Below are positions 5,694 to 13,529 of a stretch of DNA of 13,529 nt, piece by piece. The stretch lies in assembly GCA_945870475.1 (NCBI GenBank), contig CAMBSR010000036.1, forward strand, positions 1 to 13,529. The letters run 5' to 3'. Positions within the stretch are counted from its first letter, which is position 1; the number at the start of each line of letters is the position of its first letter. Below the pieces are notes generated by a model, which did no database searches, was not told where the DNA came from, and saw only the letters and a program-made list of their open reading frames with translations. The translations under genes and the position numbers were made by a program. Source of the stretch: Phycisphaera mikurensis NBRC 102666 (GTDB taxonomy: Bacteria > Planctomycetota > Phycisphaerae > Phycisphaerales > SM1A02).

Positions 5694-7577
5694 ATGGACG
5701 CGTCCACGCCCGCCGACCCGATCGTCGGCATCGACCTCGGCACCACCAATTCGCTCGTTGCCGTCTGCGACGCGGCGGGTCCGCGCGTGCTGACGGACGC
5801 CGCGGGGCGCGCGCTGCTGCCTTCCGTGGTGCGATACGTGGCGGGCCAGCCCCCGGTGGTGGGCCACGAGGCGCGATCCCACGCCGTGGAGCATCCCACC
5901 GACACCGTCCACAGCGCCAAGCGATTCATGGGCCGCGGGTTCGCCGAGAGCAGGGCGCTGGCCGAGGGATTGCCGTACGCCGTGGCCGAGGGCCCGCGCT
6001 CGCTGGCGGCCTTCGCCGTGGGCGGCGCGCTGGTGACGCCGCAGGAAGTGGCCGCGGCCGTGCTGCGCGAACTCCGCACCATCGCCGAAGCAAGCCTCGG
6101 CTGCCCGGTGCGACGCGCGGTGGTCACGGTGCCCGCGTATTTCGACGACGCCCAGCGCCAGGCCACGCGCGATGCGGTCCGGCTCGCCGGGCTCGACGCC
6201 GTGCGCATCGTGAACGAACCCACGGCGGCCGCGCTCGCCTACGGCATCGGCGCATCGCGCAAGCGGCGCACGTCCATGGAGACCATCGCGGTCTACGACT
6301 TCGGCGGCGGCACGTTCGATGTCTCCGTCCTGCAGCTTGTGCCGGGCGGTCCCGACGACGGTGAGTTCTTCCAGGTGCTCTCGACTGCCGGCGACACGCG
6401 CCTCGGCGGCGACGACATCGACGAGGCGATCATCGCGCTCGTCACCGGCGAGATCCGCGCGCAGTTCGGCACCGCGCTCGAATTCCCGCCCGCCGCGCGC
6501 CAGGCGCTGCGCACCTTCGCCGAGCGCGCCAAGATCGCGCTGAGCGCCGCGGACGCCACCACGCTCGAAGTGTCCCTCGGCACCGGCCGCGACTACCGCC
6601 GCACGCTCACGCGCGCGGACCTCGAGCAGCTCACGGCGCCGCTCATCGAGCGGACCATTGCCGCCTGCCGTCGCGCCATGCGTGATGCGGGCAATCCGGA
6701 GATCGATCGCGTGGTCCTGGTGGGCGGCAGCACGCGGATCCCCGCGGTGCGCGCCGCCGTGGGTGCGTTCTTCGGCATGGAGCCGTACGCGGCCCTCGAC
6801 CCGGACCAGGTGGTTGCGCTCGGCGCGGCCGTCCAGGCATCGGTGCTCGCCGGCGCACGCCGGGACCTCCTGCTGGTGGACGTGGTGCCGCTCTCCCTGG
6901 GCATCGAGACCGTCGGCGGCGCCGTCGCCAAGCTCGTCATGCGGAATTCCAGCATTCCGACGCGCGCCACCGAGATGTTTTCCACCTCCGTCGACGGCCA
7001 GGTGAACGTGGGCTTCCACGTGCTGCAGGGCGAACGCGAACTGGTGGCCGACTGCCGGTCGATCGCCCGCTTCGACCTGCGGGGCATCCCGCCCATGCCG
7101 GCCGGCATTCCGCAGATCGAGGTCGAGTTCCTGGTGGACGAGAACGGGGTCCTCTCGGTGACCGCCGCCGAGCGCCGCAGCGGGCGCCGGGCGTCCATTC
7201 AGGTGGTGCCAACGTACGGCCTGACCCCTGCGGACGTGGACCGGATGGAGGCGGAGAGCTTCGCCCACGCCCGGGAGGACATGCAGCGGCACCGGGTGGT
7301 GGACCTGGTGGCCAACGCCCGGCTGGACCTCAAGTGGATCTCCGACGCCCTGGCGCGGGTCCGGGACGAGCTGGAACCGGCCTACCTGGCAGAGATGGAA
7401 GCCTCGATCATGGCCCTGAAGGGCCATATTGCGGCCGCAGAGCACGATGCGCGGGCGGTGGACGCCAATGCCTTCCAGCAGGCCAAGGAGGCGCTCGACC
7501 GCCTCAGCGTGCGGGTCCACGAGGTGGCCATCACGCGCAGCCTTCGCTCCGGCGCCGCAGACACGCGGCCCGGCTGA
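5694..7577 (+). CDS. hscA: Hsp70 chaperone, HscA-like
   Basis: This is an ATP-dependent cytosolic Hsp70 chaperone of 627 residues. The nucleotide-binding domain is complete: phosphate-1 motif GIDLGTTNS (12-20), VVTVPAYFDDAQRQATRDA, NEPTAAALAYG, phosphate-2 VYDFGGGTFDVS (from 200) and the adenosine motif VVLVGGSTRIP (from 340). The hydrophobic linker DLLLVDV is at 391-397, followed by the substrate-binding domain and a helical lid. The stretch GERELVADCRSIARFDLRGI, the later YGLTPADVDRM and the lack of the DnaK acidic C-terminal tail point to HscA, the Fe-S cluster assembly chaperone, rather than DnaK. No iscU, hscB or fdx is adjacent, so the pathway role is inferred only. ATG 5694 is chosen because homology starts just after it; GTG 5661, overlapping the previous stop, would add 11 residues. 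Neither has a Shine-Dalgarno. Confidence 0.85.
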   Translation: MDASTPADPIVGIDLGTTNSLVAVCDAAGPRVLTDAAGRALLPSVVRYVAGQPPVVGHEARSHAVEHPTDTVHSAKRFMGRGFAESRALAEGLPYAVAEGPRSLAAFAVGGALVTPQEVAAAVLRELRTIAEASLGCPVRRAVVTVPAYFDDAQRQATRDAVRLAGLDAVRIVNEPTAAALAYGIGASRKRRTSMETIAVYDFGGGTFDVSVLQLVPGGPDDGEFFQVLSTAGDTRLGGDDIDEAIIALVTGEIRAQFGTALEFPPAARQALRTFAERAKIALSAADATTLEVSLGTGRDYRRTLTRADLEQLTAPLIERTIAACRRAMRDAGNPEIDRVVLVGGSTRIPAVRAAVGAFFGMEPYAALDPDQVVALGAAVQASVLAGARRDLLLVDVVPLSLGIETVGGAVAKLVMRNSSIPTRATEMFSTSVDGQVNVGFHVLQGERELVADCRSIARFDLRGIPPMPAGIPQIEVEFLVDENGVLSVTAAERRSGRRASIQVVPTYGLTPADVDRMEAESFAHAREDMQRHRVVDLVANARLDLKWISDALARVRDELEPAYLAEMEASIMALKGHIAAAEHDARAVDANAFQQAKEALDRLSVRVHEVAITRSLRSGAADTRPG

Positions 7578-7630
7578 ACGGCCCGCGCCCGGCCCGGCGG
7601 AGGCGGCGACGGAACTCGCGGCGATTTTCC

Positions 7631-7658
7631 TTGTGCGGGGGTGCGACTTTCCTATCAT
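7631..7658 (+). promoter_or_regulatory. Sigma-70-type promoter candidate for speA
   Basis: The -10 hexamer TATCAT (7653-7658) differs from consensus at one position. A TTG-starting -35 (TTGTGC, 7631-7636) lies 16 bases upstream. The predicted start is near 7665, about 37 bases before the speA ATG. It sits in the only relatively AT-containing patch of the 124-bp spacer between hscA and speA. Confidence 0.5.
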
Positions 7659-7701
7659 TCGCTCCCCGGCGGCGGTGACTTGCCCGCGCGCCCTTCCATC
7701 G

Positions 7702-9702
7702 ATGGCAGACACACTCACCGAATCCTCGTCCACCGCTCCCGCAAGCCGCCCGCGTCCCGCACGCGCGGCGACCGAACTCGGATGGAGCGTGGAGGAGTCC
7801 GCTTCGCTGTATTCGATCCGCAACTGGGGCAAGGGCTTCTTCGACGTCAACGCCGCCGGTCACGTGGTGGTGCGCCCCACGCGCAACCCGGCCGTCGAGG
7901 TCGACCTCTATGAAGTGGTCGCGGGCATGCGCGAGCGCGGCTTCCGCACGCCGGTCCTCCTCCACTTCAGCGACCTCCTCAAGCAGCGCCTCACCGACAT
8001 CGCCGACGCGTTCCGCGGCGCCATCCTGGAGCATGGCTACCACGGCACCTACCAGGGCGTGTTCCCCATCAAGGTGAACCAGCAGCGCCGCGTCGTGGAG
8101 GAAGTCCGCGACGCAGGCAAGGCCCTCGGCTTCGGACTCGAAGCAGGCAGCAAGCCCGAGCTCCTCGCCGTCATGGGCATGACGAGCGACACGCCGGAGC
8201 GGCTCATCATCTGCAACGGCTTCAAGGAGGAGCGCTACATCGAGTTCACCGCGCTCGCCAAGAAGCTCGGCCGCAACATCATCCCGGTCATCGAGAACAT
8301 CACCGAGCTCAAGCTCATCCTGCGCTTCTACGAGCAGCACGGCGTGCGCCCGACCATCGGCGTGCGTGTCAACCTGGCCGCGCAGGGCGCCGGCCGCTGG
8401 CGCCACTCGAGCGGCCTCAAGGCCAAGTTCGGCCTCAGCATGAACGAGGTGCTCGAGGTGCTCTCGATCCTCCGGTCCAAGGGCATGGAGGACTGCCTGC
8501 AGCTCCTGCATTGCCACATGGGCAGCCAGATCCACGACATCCGCCAGGTGAACCAGGGCATCAACGAGCTCGCGCGCGTCTACACGCAGCTGGCCAAGTC
8601 CGGCGCCGGGATGAAGTACCTCGACATCGGCGGCGGCCTGGGCATCGACTACGACGGAAGCCAGACCAGCTTCGAGTTCTCGATGAACTACACGCTGCAG
8701 GAGTACGCCTCCAACGTCGTCTACAAGATCATGACGGTCTGCGACGAGGAGGGCGTCACCCACCCGACCATCGTCAGCGAGTCCGGCCGCGCCATGGTGG
8801 CGCAGCAGAGCGTGCTGGTGTTCGACGTGCTCGGCGCCAACCGCCTCGACCGCTACGTGGCCCCGGACAATCTGCCCGCGCCGCCCGCCGGCGAGACCGA
8901 GCTGCCGCGTCCGCTCGTGGACATCTTCGACGTCTACAAGACCATCAGCGAGCGCCGCCTGGTGGAGAACTATAACGACCTCCTCGAGGACCGCGACGAG
9001 GCCCTGCGCCTCTTCAGCGTGGGCCTCATGAGCCTGGAGCACCGCGCGCAGGTCGACAGCATCTTCTGGGCGTCGTGCGCCAAGATCCGCGACATCGCCC
9101 GCTCGATGAGCCGTCCGCCCGAGGAGCTCGGTGACCTCGAGAGCGCGCTCAGCGACACGTACTTCTGCAACCTCTCGATCTTCCAGAGCATGCCCGACGT
9201 CTGGGCCATCAACCAGCTCTTCCCGATCGCGCCGATCCATCGCCTGGGCGAGCGTCCCACGCGCAAGGCCACCATTGCCGACCTCACCTGCGATTCCGAC
9301 GGCAAGATCGACCGCTTCGTGGACGACCACGACGTCAAGAAGTGGATCGAGCTCCATGACTTCGACGAGGGCGAGGAGTACCTGATCGGTGGCTTCCTGG
9401 TGGGCGCCTACCAGGAGACGCTCGGCGACCTGCACAACCTGTTCGGCGACACCCACGTGGCCCACGTCAAGATCGACGACCAGGGCGAGTGGTGGATCGA
9501 CGAGGTCATCGAGGGCGACGCCGTGCGCGACGTCCTCAGCTACGTCCACTACGACCTCGCGCGGCTCTTCTCCGAAGTCCGCCGCGAGTGCGAGAAGGCC
9601 GTGGTCAACAAGCAGATGACCGTCGCCGAGAGCCAGGGCCTCCTGAAGGCCTACGAGGCCGGGTTGTCGGGGTACACGTACCTCGAGACCGAGAGCCGCT
9701 GA
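7702..9702 (+). CDS. speA: Biosynthetic arginine decarboxylase
   Basis: This is a PLP-dependent fold-III decarboxylase that converts arginine to agmatine, the first step of the agmatine route to putrescine and spermidine. Its 666 residues match the SpeA family (about 630-660). The PLP lysine is K124 in GVFPIKVNQQ. Other visible motifs are RVNLAAQGAGRWRHSSGLKAKFG, LHCHMGSQIHDI (H270, H272), the phosphate-binding GGGLGIDYDG (310-319), ESGRAM (E360) and, in the C-terminal barrel, DLTCDSDGKID with the substrate-contacting Cys530. The start ATG follows a predicted leader with no Shine-Dalgarno; the first 25 residues are Ser/Thr/Ala/Pro-rich and probably disordered. The preceding in-frame sequence is open, but homology does not require it. 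Agmatinase or agmatine deiminase genes are not in the window. It is probably a single-gene transcript. Confidence 0.96.
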   Translation: MADTLTESSSTAPASRPRPARAATELGWSVEESASLYSIRNWGKGFFDVNAAGHVVVRPTRNPAVEVDLYEVVAGMRERGFRTPVLLHFSDLLKQRLTDIADAFRGAILEHGYHGTYQGVFPIKVNQQRRVVEEVRDAGKALGFGLEAGSKPELLAVMGMTSDTPERLIICNGFKEERYIEFTALAKKLGRNIIPVIENITELKLILRFYEQHGVRPTIGVRVNLAAQGAGRWRHSSGLKAKFGLSMNEVLEVLSILRSKGMEDCLQLLHCHMGSQIHDIRQVNQGINELARVYTQLAKSGAGMKYLDIGGGLGIDYDGSQTSFEFSMNYTLQEYASNVVYKIMTVCDEEGVTHPTIVSESGRAMVAQQSVLVFDVLGANRLDRYVAPDNLPAPPAGETELPRPLVDIFDVYKTISERRLVENYNDLLEDRDEALRLFSVGLMSLEHRAQVDSIFWASCAKIRDIARSMSRPPEELGDLESALSDTYFCNLSIFQSMPDVWAINQLFPIAPIHRLGERPTRKATIADLTCDSDGKIDRFVDDHDVKKWIELHDFDEGEEYLIGGFLVGAYQETLGDLHNLFGDTHVAHVKIDDQGEWWIDEVIEGDAVRDVLSYVHYDLARLFSEVRRECEKAVVNKQMTVAESQGLLKAYEAGLSGYTYLETESR

Positions 9703-9716
9703 GGCAGGGTGCGGGC

Positions 9717-9746
9717 TGGCCGTTCGGGCCGTTCTTCATGTGTTTT
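9717..9746 (+). terminator. Weak terminator candidate after speA
   Basis: Just past the speA stop, GGCC (9718-9721) pairs with GGCC (9727-9730) around a five-base loop, extendable by one G-T pair. A TTTTT run (9742-9746) follows after a gap of about ten bases. The stem is short and the T-run is distant, so it is at best an inefficient terminator. Confidence 0.25.
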
Positions 9747-9782
9747 TGAGCAACCGAGTCGGCCACCCCCGGTATTCCCGGC

Positions 9783-12700
9783 ATGTCCGCCTGGCGCGCG
9801 ATTCCCGCGGCGGTTGCTGTCGGCATCGGCTTGGCCGTTGCCGCGGCGGTGGTGTTCCCGGGGCAGGGTGAAGGTCGTCCGGTGGGGCCGCAGGCGGTGG
9901 CGCTCGCATCCGCAGAGCCCGGCGCCGGTGCCCAGTCCGTGGCCACGCTTGCCGTCCGCGCCTCCGAGCCCATCCGCTTCGGCCGCGACGTCCGCCCGAT
10001 CCTCTCCGACCGCTGCTACCTCTGCCACGGGCCCGACCGCGCCAACCAGCAGGCCGGCCTGCGGCTCGACTCCTTCGATGCCGCCACCACGGTGCGCAAG
10101 GCCGGCGCCGCCATCGTCCCGTTCCGGCCCGACCAGTCGCTCCTGGTGCAGCGGATCACCGCCACCAGCCCCGGCAAGGTGATGCCGCCGCCCGACAGCG
10201 GCAAGCACGCCGTCTCCGAGTCGGAGCGCGCGATCCTCCGCCAGTGGATCGCCGAGGGCGCCAACTACGAGCAGCACTGGTCGTTCGTGCCGCCGTCGCA
10301 GCCCGCGCTCCCCGCGGTGCGCGACGCATCGTGGGCACGCACGCCGATCGACCGCTTCGTGCAGGCGCCGCTCGAGCGCGCGGGCATCGCCCTCGGCGCC
10401 GAGGCCGACCGCGCCACGCTCTGCCGCCGCGTGTACCTCGACCTCACGGGCCTGCCGCCGAGCCCGGAGGAGACCGCATCGTTCCTCGCCGACGAGCGCG
10501 CCGATGCGTACGAGCAGCTGGTCGACCGCCTCCTCACGCAGGATCCCTACCGCGCGCGCTACGCCGAGCGGATGTCCGTGCCATGGCTCGACGTGGCGCG
10601 CTACGCGGACACCTGCGGCATCCACCAGGACAACGGCCGGCAGATGTGGCTCTGGCGCGACTGGGTGCTCAAGGCCTTCCGCGACAACATGCCCTACGAC
10701 CGCTTCGTGGTGGAGCAGGTGGCGGGCGACCTGATCCCGAACGCCACCCTGGAGCAGAAGACGGCGAGCGGCTTCAACCGCGCGCACGTGACGAGCGACG
10801 AGGGCGGGGCGATCGACGCGGAATACCTGCTGGAATACGCGGTGGACCGCACGTCCACCGTGGGCGCCGCGTTCCTTGGCCTGACGCTCGGCTGCGCGCG
10901 CTGCCACGACCACAAGTTCGACCCGGTCACGCAGGAGGACTTCTACTCGCTGCTGGCCTTCTTCAATTCGAACGAGGAGCCCGGCATCTATAGCCAGACG
11001 CAGGACTCGAACCGCGCCTACGAGCCTGCGCTCGAGGTGCCGACCGCCGAGCACGCCGCGCGCATGTCGATCCTGGCGAAGGCCGCCGAGGATGCCCGTG
11101 CCGCGCGCGATGCGATGGACGACGGCGAGCGTGCGCAGTTCGAGTCCTTCCGCACGCGCATGCGTGCCGAGGGCATCCGCTGGGCGGCGCTGCAGTTCGT
11201 CTCCGCGGAGAGCACCGGCAAGGCCACGCTCATGCTCCAGACCGACGGCAGCGTGCTCGCCTCCGGCGAGAACCCCGCCAACGACGAGGAGCTCCTCGTC
11301 TATCGCACCGATGCCGTCGACCTGCGCGCGGTGGCGCTCGAGGCGCTCGCCGATCCGTCGCTTCCCAACGGCCGCGTGGGACGCGCGGGCAACGGCAACG
11401 CCGTGCTGGATGCCATCGAGGTGGAAGCCGTTTCCGTGACCGACCCGACCAAGCGCATGACCGTGCCGCTGGCATGGGCATGGGCCGACGTGGAGCAGGC
11501 GGACGGCGACTACCGCGTCACCAACGCGCTGCAGCGCGACAGTCGCGTGTGGGCGGTGAATGCGCACCACGAGCCGGGCGGTCGCGCGGCGCTCTTCGTC
11601 TCTTCGGAGCCGTTCGGCTTCCCGGGCGGGACGGAGCTCCGCGTGCGCCTTGTGACCAAGTCCCCCTACGCGCAGCACACGTTCGGCCGCGTGCGGATCC
11701 ACGCCGGCACGGTGCCGGACAGCATGCTGGCCGCGATGCCCTCCGCCACGGGCAACTGGTACATCACGGGACCGTTCCCGATCTCGTCCGGTGCGCAGGG
11801 CTACGACACGGTGTTCGGCCCGGAGTCCGAGGCAGCGCTCCAGCTGGGCAAGGACTTCGGCTCCAAGGAGACCGGGACGTTCACGTGGCGCTACGCGCCG
11901 GGCGTCCTGGAGGGGCAGGTGGTTGGCCTGGCGCAGGGCGTGGACGCGGAGTTCGTCGCGCGTGAACTCTGGAGCCCCCTGGCCGGCGAGGTGGAGATCT
12001 CGCTCGGCTCCGACGACGGCATCCAGGTCTATGCGAACGGCACACGGATCGCGGAAGCGCGCATCGATCGCTCCGCCGCGCCCGACCAGCTGCGCGTGCG
12101 CGTGCCGCTCCAGGCCGGGCAGAACTTCCTGGTCTGCAAGGTGGTGAACACGGGCGGCAACGGCGCCTTCTATCACCGACAGCTGCCGCGCGACGCCGAC
12201 ATCTCGCGCGGTGCCTTCGCGCTCGAGCTGCCCGAGGGCACCGTGCGTCCCGCCGTGGTCGACGCCGCGCTCGCCGCCTGGCGCGAGACGCAGTCGCCCT
12301 CCTACAAGGCGCGCGCCGAGGCGTACGCCCGCGCCGAGAAGGAGCGCACCGACCTCGCCGCCATGCAGCCGCGCACCATGGTGATGCAGGAACGCGCCAT
12401 GCCGGTGGACACCTTCGTCATGAAGCGCGGCGTCTACGACCAGCCGGACACGGATCGCCCGGTGAAGCGTGCGGTGCCGAAGGCGCTCGGCGCGTTGCCG
12501 CCCGACGCGCCCGCAAACCGGCTGGGCCTCGCGCAGTGGCTCGTCAGCCCGGCCAATCCGCTCACGGCGCGCGTCGTGGTGAACCGCTTCTGGGAGCAGT
12601 TCTTCGGCCGCGGGCTGGTGCGCACCTCCGAGGACTTCGGCCTGCAGGGCGAGTGGCCCACGCACATCGAGCTCCTCGACTGGATGGCGGTCGACTTCCG

Positions 12701-13469
12701 TGAGCACGGCTGGGATGTGCAGCGCCTGGTGCGGCAGATCGTGACGAGCGCCACGTACCGCCAGTCATCGCGCGTACGGCCGGAGATCGCCGCCAACGAC
12801 CCCGACGACCGCATGCTCGCGTGGTTCCCGCGCCAGCGCCTTGGCGCCGAGCAGATCCGCGACCAGGCGCTCTACGTGGGCGGCCTCCTCAAGGAGAAGC
12901 TCGGCGGCCCGAGCGTGAAGCCGTACCAGCCCTCCGGCCTCTGGCAGGAGACCAGCATGCCCACGAGCAACACCAAGGCCTACGACCAGGGCAGCGGCGA
13001 GGACCTCTGGCGCCGCAGCCTCTACACCTACTGGAAGCGCGCATCGCCGCCGCCTTCGATGCTGGTGTTCGATGCACCCACGCGCGAGTTCTGCGCGGTG
13101 CGCCGCTTCGCCACCAACACGCCGCTCCAGGCGCTCGTCCTCTGGAACGACCCGCAGCTGGTGGAGGCCGCGCGCGCCGTTGCTGAGCGCGCGATCCGCG
13201 ATCCCGGCGATGAACGCGCCCGCCTGGCGCGCCTCTGGATGCGCACCACCGGCCACGTGGCGGACGACCATGTCACCGGCGAGCTCGCCGAGGCACTGGC
13301 CGCCGAACGCGCCCGCTGGGGCAGCGAGTCCGGCGCTGCCGATGCCCGGAAGATGCTGGCCGTGGGCGAATCCCCGGTGCCGCAGGACATCCCGGCCCCG
13401 GAACTGGCCTCCTGGACCATGCTCTGCAACGCGCTCATGTCGAGCGACCGCGTCATCGTGAAGGATTGA
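9783..13469 (+). CDS. Exported planctomycete cytochrome c / DUF1549 / DUF1553 (PSCyt1-PSCyt2-PSD1) protein
   Basis: This 1228-residue multidomain protein is typical of Planctomycetota. Residues 8-26 are a hydrophobic signal anchor. The planctomycete cytochrome c domain (about 65-125) begins at RDVRPILSDRCYLCHGPD with haem motif C78-Y-L-C81-H82. DUF1549 (about 165-400) contains a second CxxCH, C371-A-R-C374-H375, in GCARCHDHKFDPVT. A discoidin-like region (about 475-645, with LPNGRVGRAGNGNAVLDAIE) and a jelly-roll-like sandwich (about 655-800, with DDGIQVYANGTRIAEARI) are inserted before DUF1553 (about 910-1180, with TNTPLQALVLWNDPQL). Such proteins are inferred to act outside the cytoplasm, often beside DUF1501 partners and sulfatases or glycosidases. 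The beta-sandwich inserts suggest polysaccharide contact, but no enzymatic activity is established. No Shine-Dalgarno precedes the ATG. Confidence 0.95.
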   Translation: MSAWRAIPAAVAVGIGLAVAAAVVFPGQGEGRPVGPQAVALASAEPGAGAQSVATLAVRASEPIRFGRDVRPILSDRCYLCHGPDRANQQAGLRLDSFDAATTVRKAGAAIVPFRPDQSLLVQRITATSPGKVMPPPDSGKHAVSESERAILRQWIAEGANYEQHWSFVPPSQPALPAVRDASWARTPIDRFVQAPLERAGIALGAEADRATLCRRVYLDLTGLPPSPEETASFLADERADAYEQLVDRLLTQDPYRARYAERMSVPWLDVARYADTCGIHQDNGRQMWLWRDWVLKAFRDNMPYDRFVVEQVAGDLIPNATLEQKTASGFNRAHVTSDEGGAIDAEYLLEYAVDRTSTVGAAFLGLTLGCARCHDHKFDPVTQEDFYSLLAFFNSNEEPGIYSQTQDSNRAYEPALEVPTAEHAARMSILAKAAEDARAARDAMDDGERAQFESFRTRMRAEGIRWAALQFVSAESTGKATLMLQTDGSVLASGENPANDEELLVYRTDAVDLRAVALEALADPSLPNGRVGRAGNGNAVLDAIEVEAVSVTDPTKRMTVPLAWAWADVEQADGDYRVTNALQRDSRVWAVNAHHEPGGRAALFVSSEPFGFPGGTELRVRLVTKSPYAQHTFGRVRIHAGTVPDSMLAAMPSATGNWYITGPFPISSGAQGYDTVFGPESEAALQLGKDFGSKETGTFTWRYAPGVLEGQVVGLAQGVDAEFVARELWSPLAGEVEISLGSDDGIQVYANGTRIAEARIDRSAAPDQLRVRVPLQAGQNFLVCKVVNTGGNGAFYHRQLPRDADISRGAFALELPEGTVRPAVVDAALAAWRETQSPSYKARAEAYARAEKERTDLAAMQPRTMVMQERAMPVDTFVMKRGVYDQPDTDRPVKRAVPKALGALPPDAPANRLGLAQWLVSPANPLTARVVVNRFWEQFFGRGLVRTSEDFGLQGEWPTHIELLDWMAVDFREHGWDVQRLVRQIVTSATYRQSSRVRPEIAANDPDDRMLAWFPRQRLGAEQIRDQALYVGGLLKEKLGGPSVKPYQPSGLWQETSMPTSNTKAYDQGSGEDLWRRSLYTYWKRASPPPSMLVFDAPTREFCAVRRFATNTPLQALVLWNDPQLVEAARAVAERAIRDPGDERARLARLWMRTTGHVADDHVTGELAEALAAERARWGSESGAADARKMLAVGESPVPQDIPAPELASWTMLCNALMSSDRVIVKD

Positions 13470-13529
13470 CCCTTTCCCGCGCCGCCCCGAGTGGCATAGT
13501 CTTGGCAGCGCCTCGTGGCCCCTCGCCGA
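13470..13529 (+). promoter_or_regulatory. Probable promoter region of a downstream plus-strand gene
   Basis: After the DUF1553 gene, TGGCATAGTCTTGGCA (13493-13508) matches the sigma-54 consensus at all but one position, with the correct ten-base GG-to-GC spacing. The same stretch holds TAGTCT (13498-13503), a TANNNT -10-like hexamer of the kind seen before other genes here. A GTG at 13516 could start the next gene, but only four codons follow before the edge. In this gene context a DUF1501 protein commonly comes next, which is expectation rather than observation. Confidence 0.3.

Noticed and set aside
5349..7850. 833-codon minus-strand open frame opposite lipoprotein 2 and hscA
   Set aside because: It is a mirror of Hsp70 codons with no recognisable motif.
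7531..9549. 672-codon minus-strand open frame opposite speA
   Set aside because: Composition is an artefact (runs of V, E, L, A, D with no domain pattern), and it lies opposite an intact SpeA.
9651..12707. 1018-codon open frame on the minus strand opposite speA's end and the DUF1553 gene
   Set aside because: It is antisense to a protein with clear motifs, has low-complexity Arg/Gly/His/Val-rich content and reflects GC-rich third positions on the real strand.

Overview
The window looks like chromosomal DNA from a high-GC member of the Planctomycetota, possibly the Phycisphaerae. The strongest pointer is the last gene (9783-13469). It has the planctomycete cytochrome c / DUF1549 / DUF1553 architecture with two CxxCH haem motifs, which is largely confined to Planctomycetota and relatives. 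Strong G/C bias at third codon positions produces many long antisense ORFs that are not genes. I see no transposase, integrase, phage gene, CRISPR array, rRNA or tRNA.

Layout: two divergent gene sets face away from a 69-bp spacer at 4359-4427. On the minus strand, reading leftward, are pheT (phenylalanyl-tRNA synthetase beta chain, lacking the usual tRNA-binding domain), a cyclodeaminase/cyclohydrolase family protein, a membrane-anchored alpha/beta hydrolase and an AhpD/carboxymuconolactone decarboxylase-like protein. Their gaps are 23, 5 and 43 bp, so they form a probable operon. A gene-poor GC-rich stretch (186-525) with several hairpins follows. Then comes the first third of a secreted protein with a CBM2-like carbohydrate-binding module, cut by the left edge.

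On the plus strand are two small tandem probable lipoproteins that look like diverged paralogues, an HscA-type Hsp70 chaperone, biosynthetic arginine decarboxylase (speA) behind a good promoter candidate, and the large exported cytochrome-type planctomycete protein. The last 60 bp are probably the promoter region of another plus-strand gene.

Functionally this is mostly housekeeping: translation, one-carbon metabolism, protein folding and polyamine synthesis. Beside it are planctomycete-specific envelope or polymer-degradation functions. I found no convincing undescribed multi-gene system. The points most worth a second look are the tandem lipoprotein paralogues, the recurring TA(G/T)CAT promoter-like motif (in front of hscA it has leaderless geometry), a sigma-54-like site aimed into a gene-free region, and the reduced PheT.
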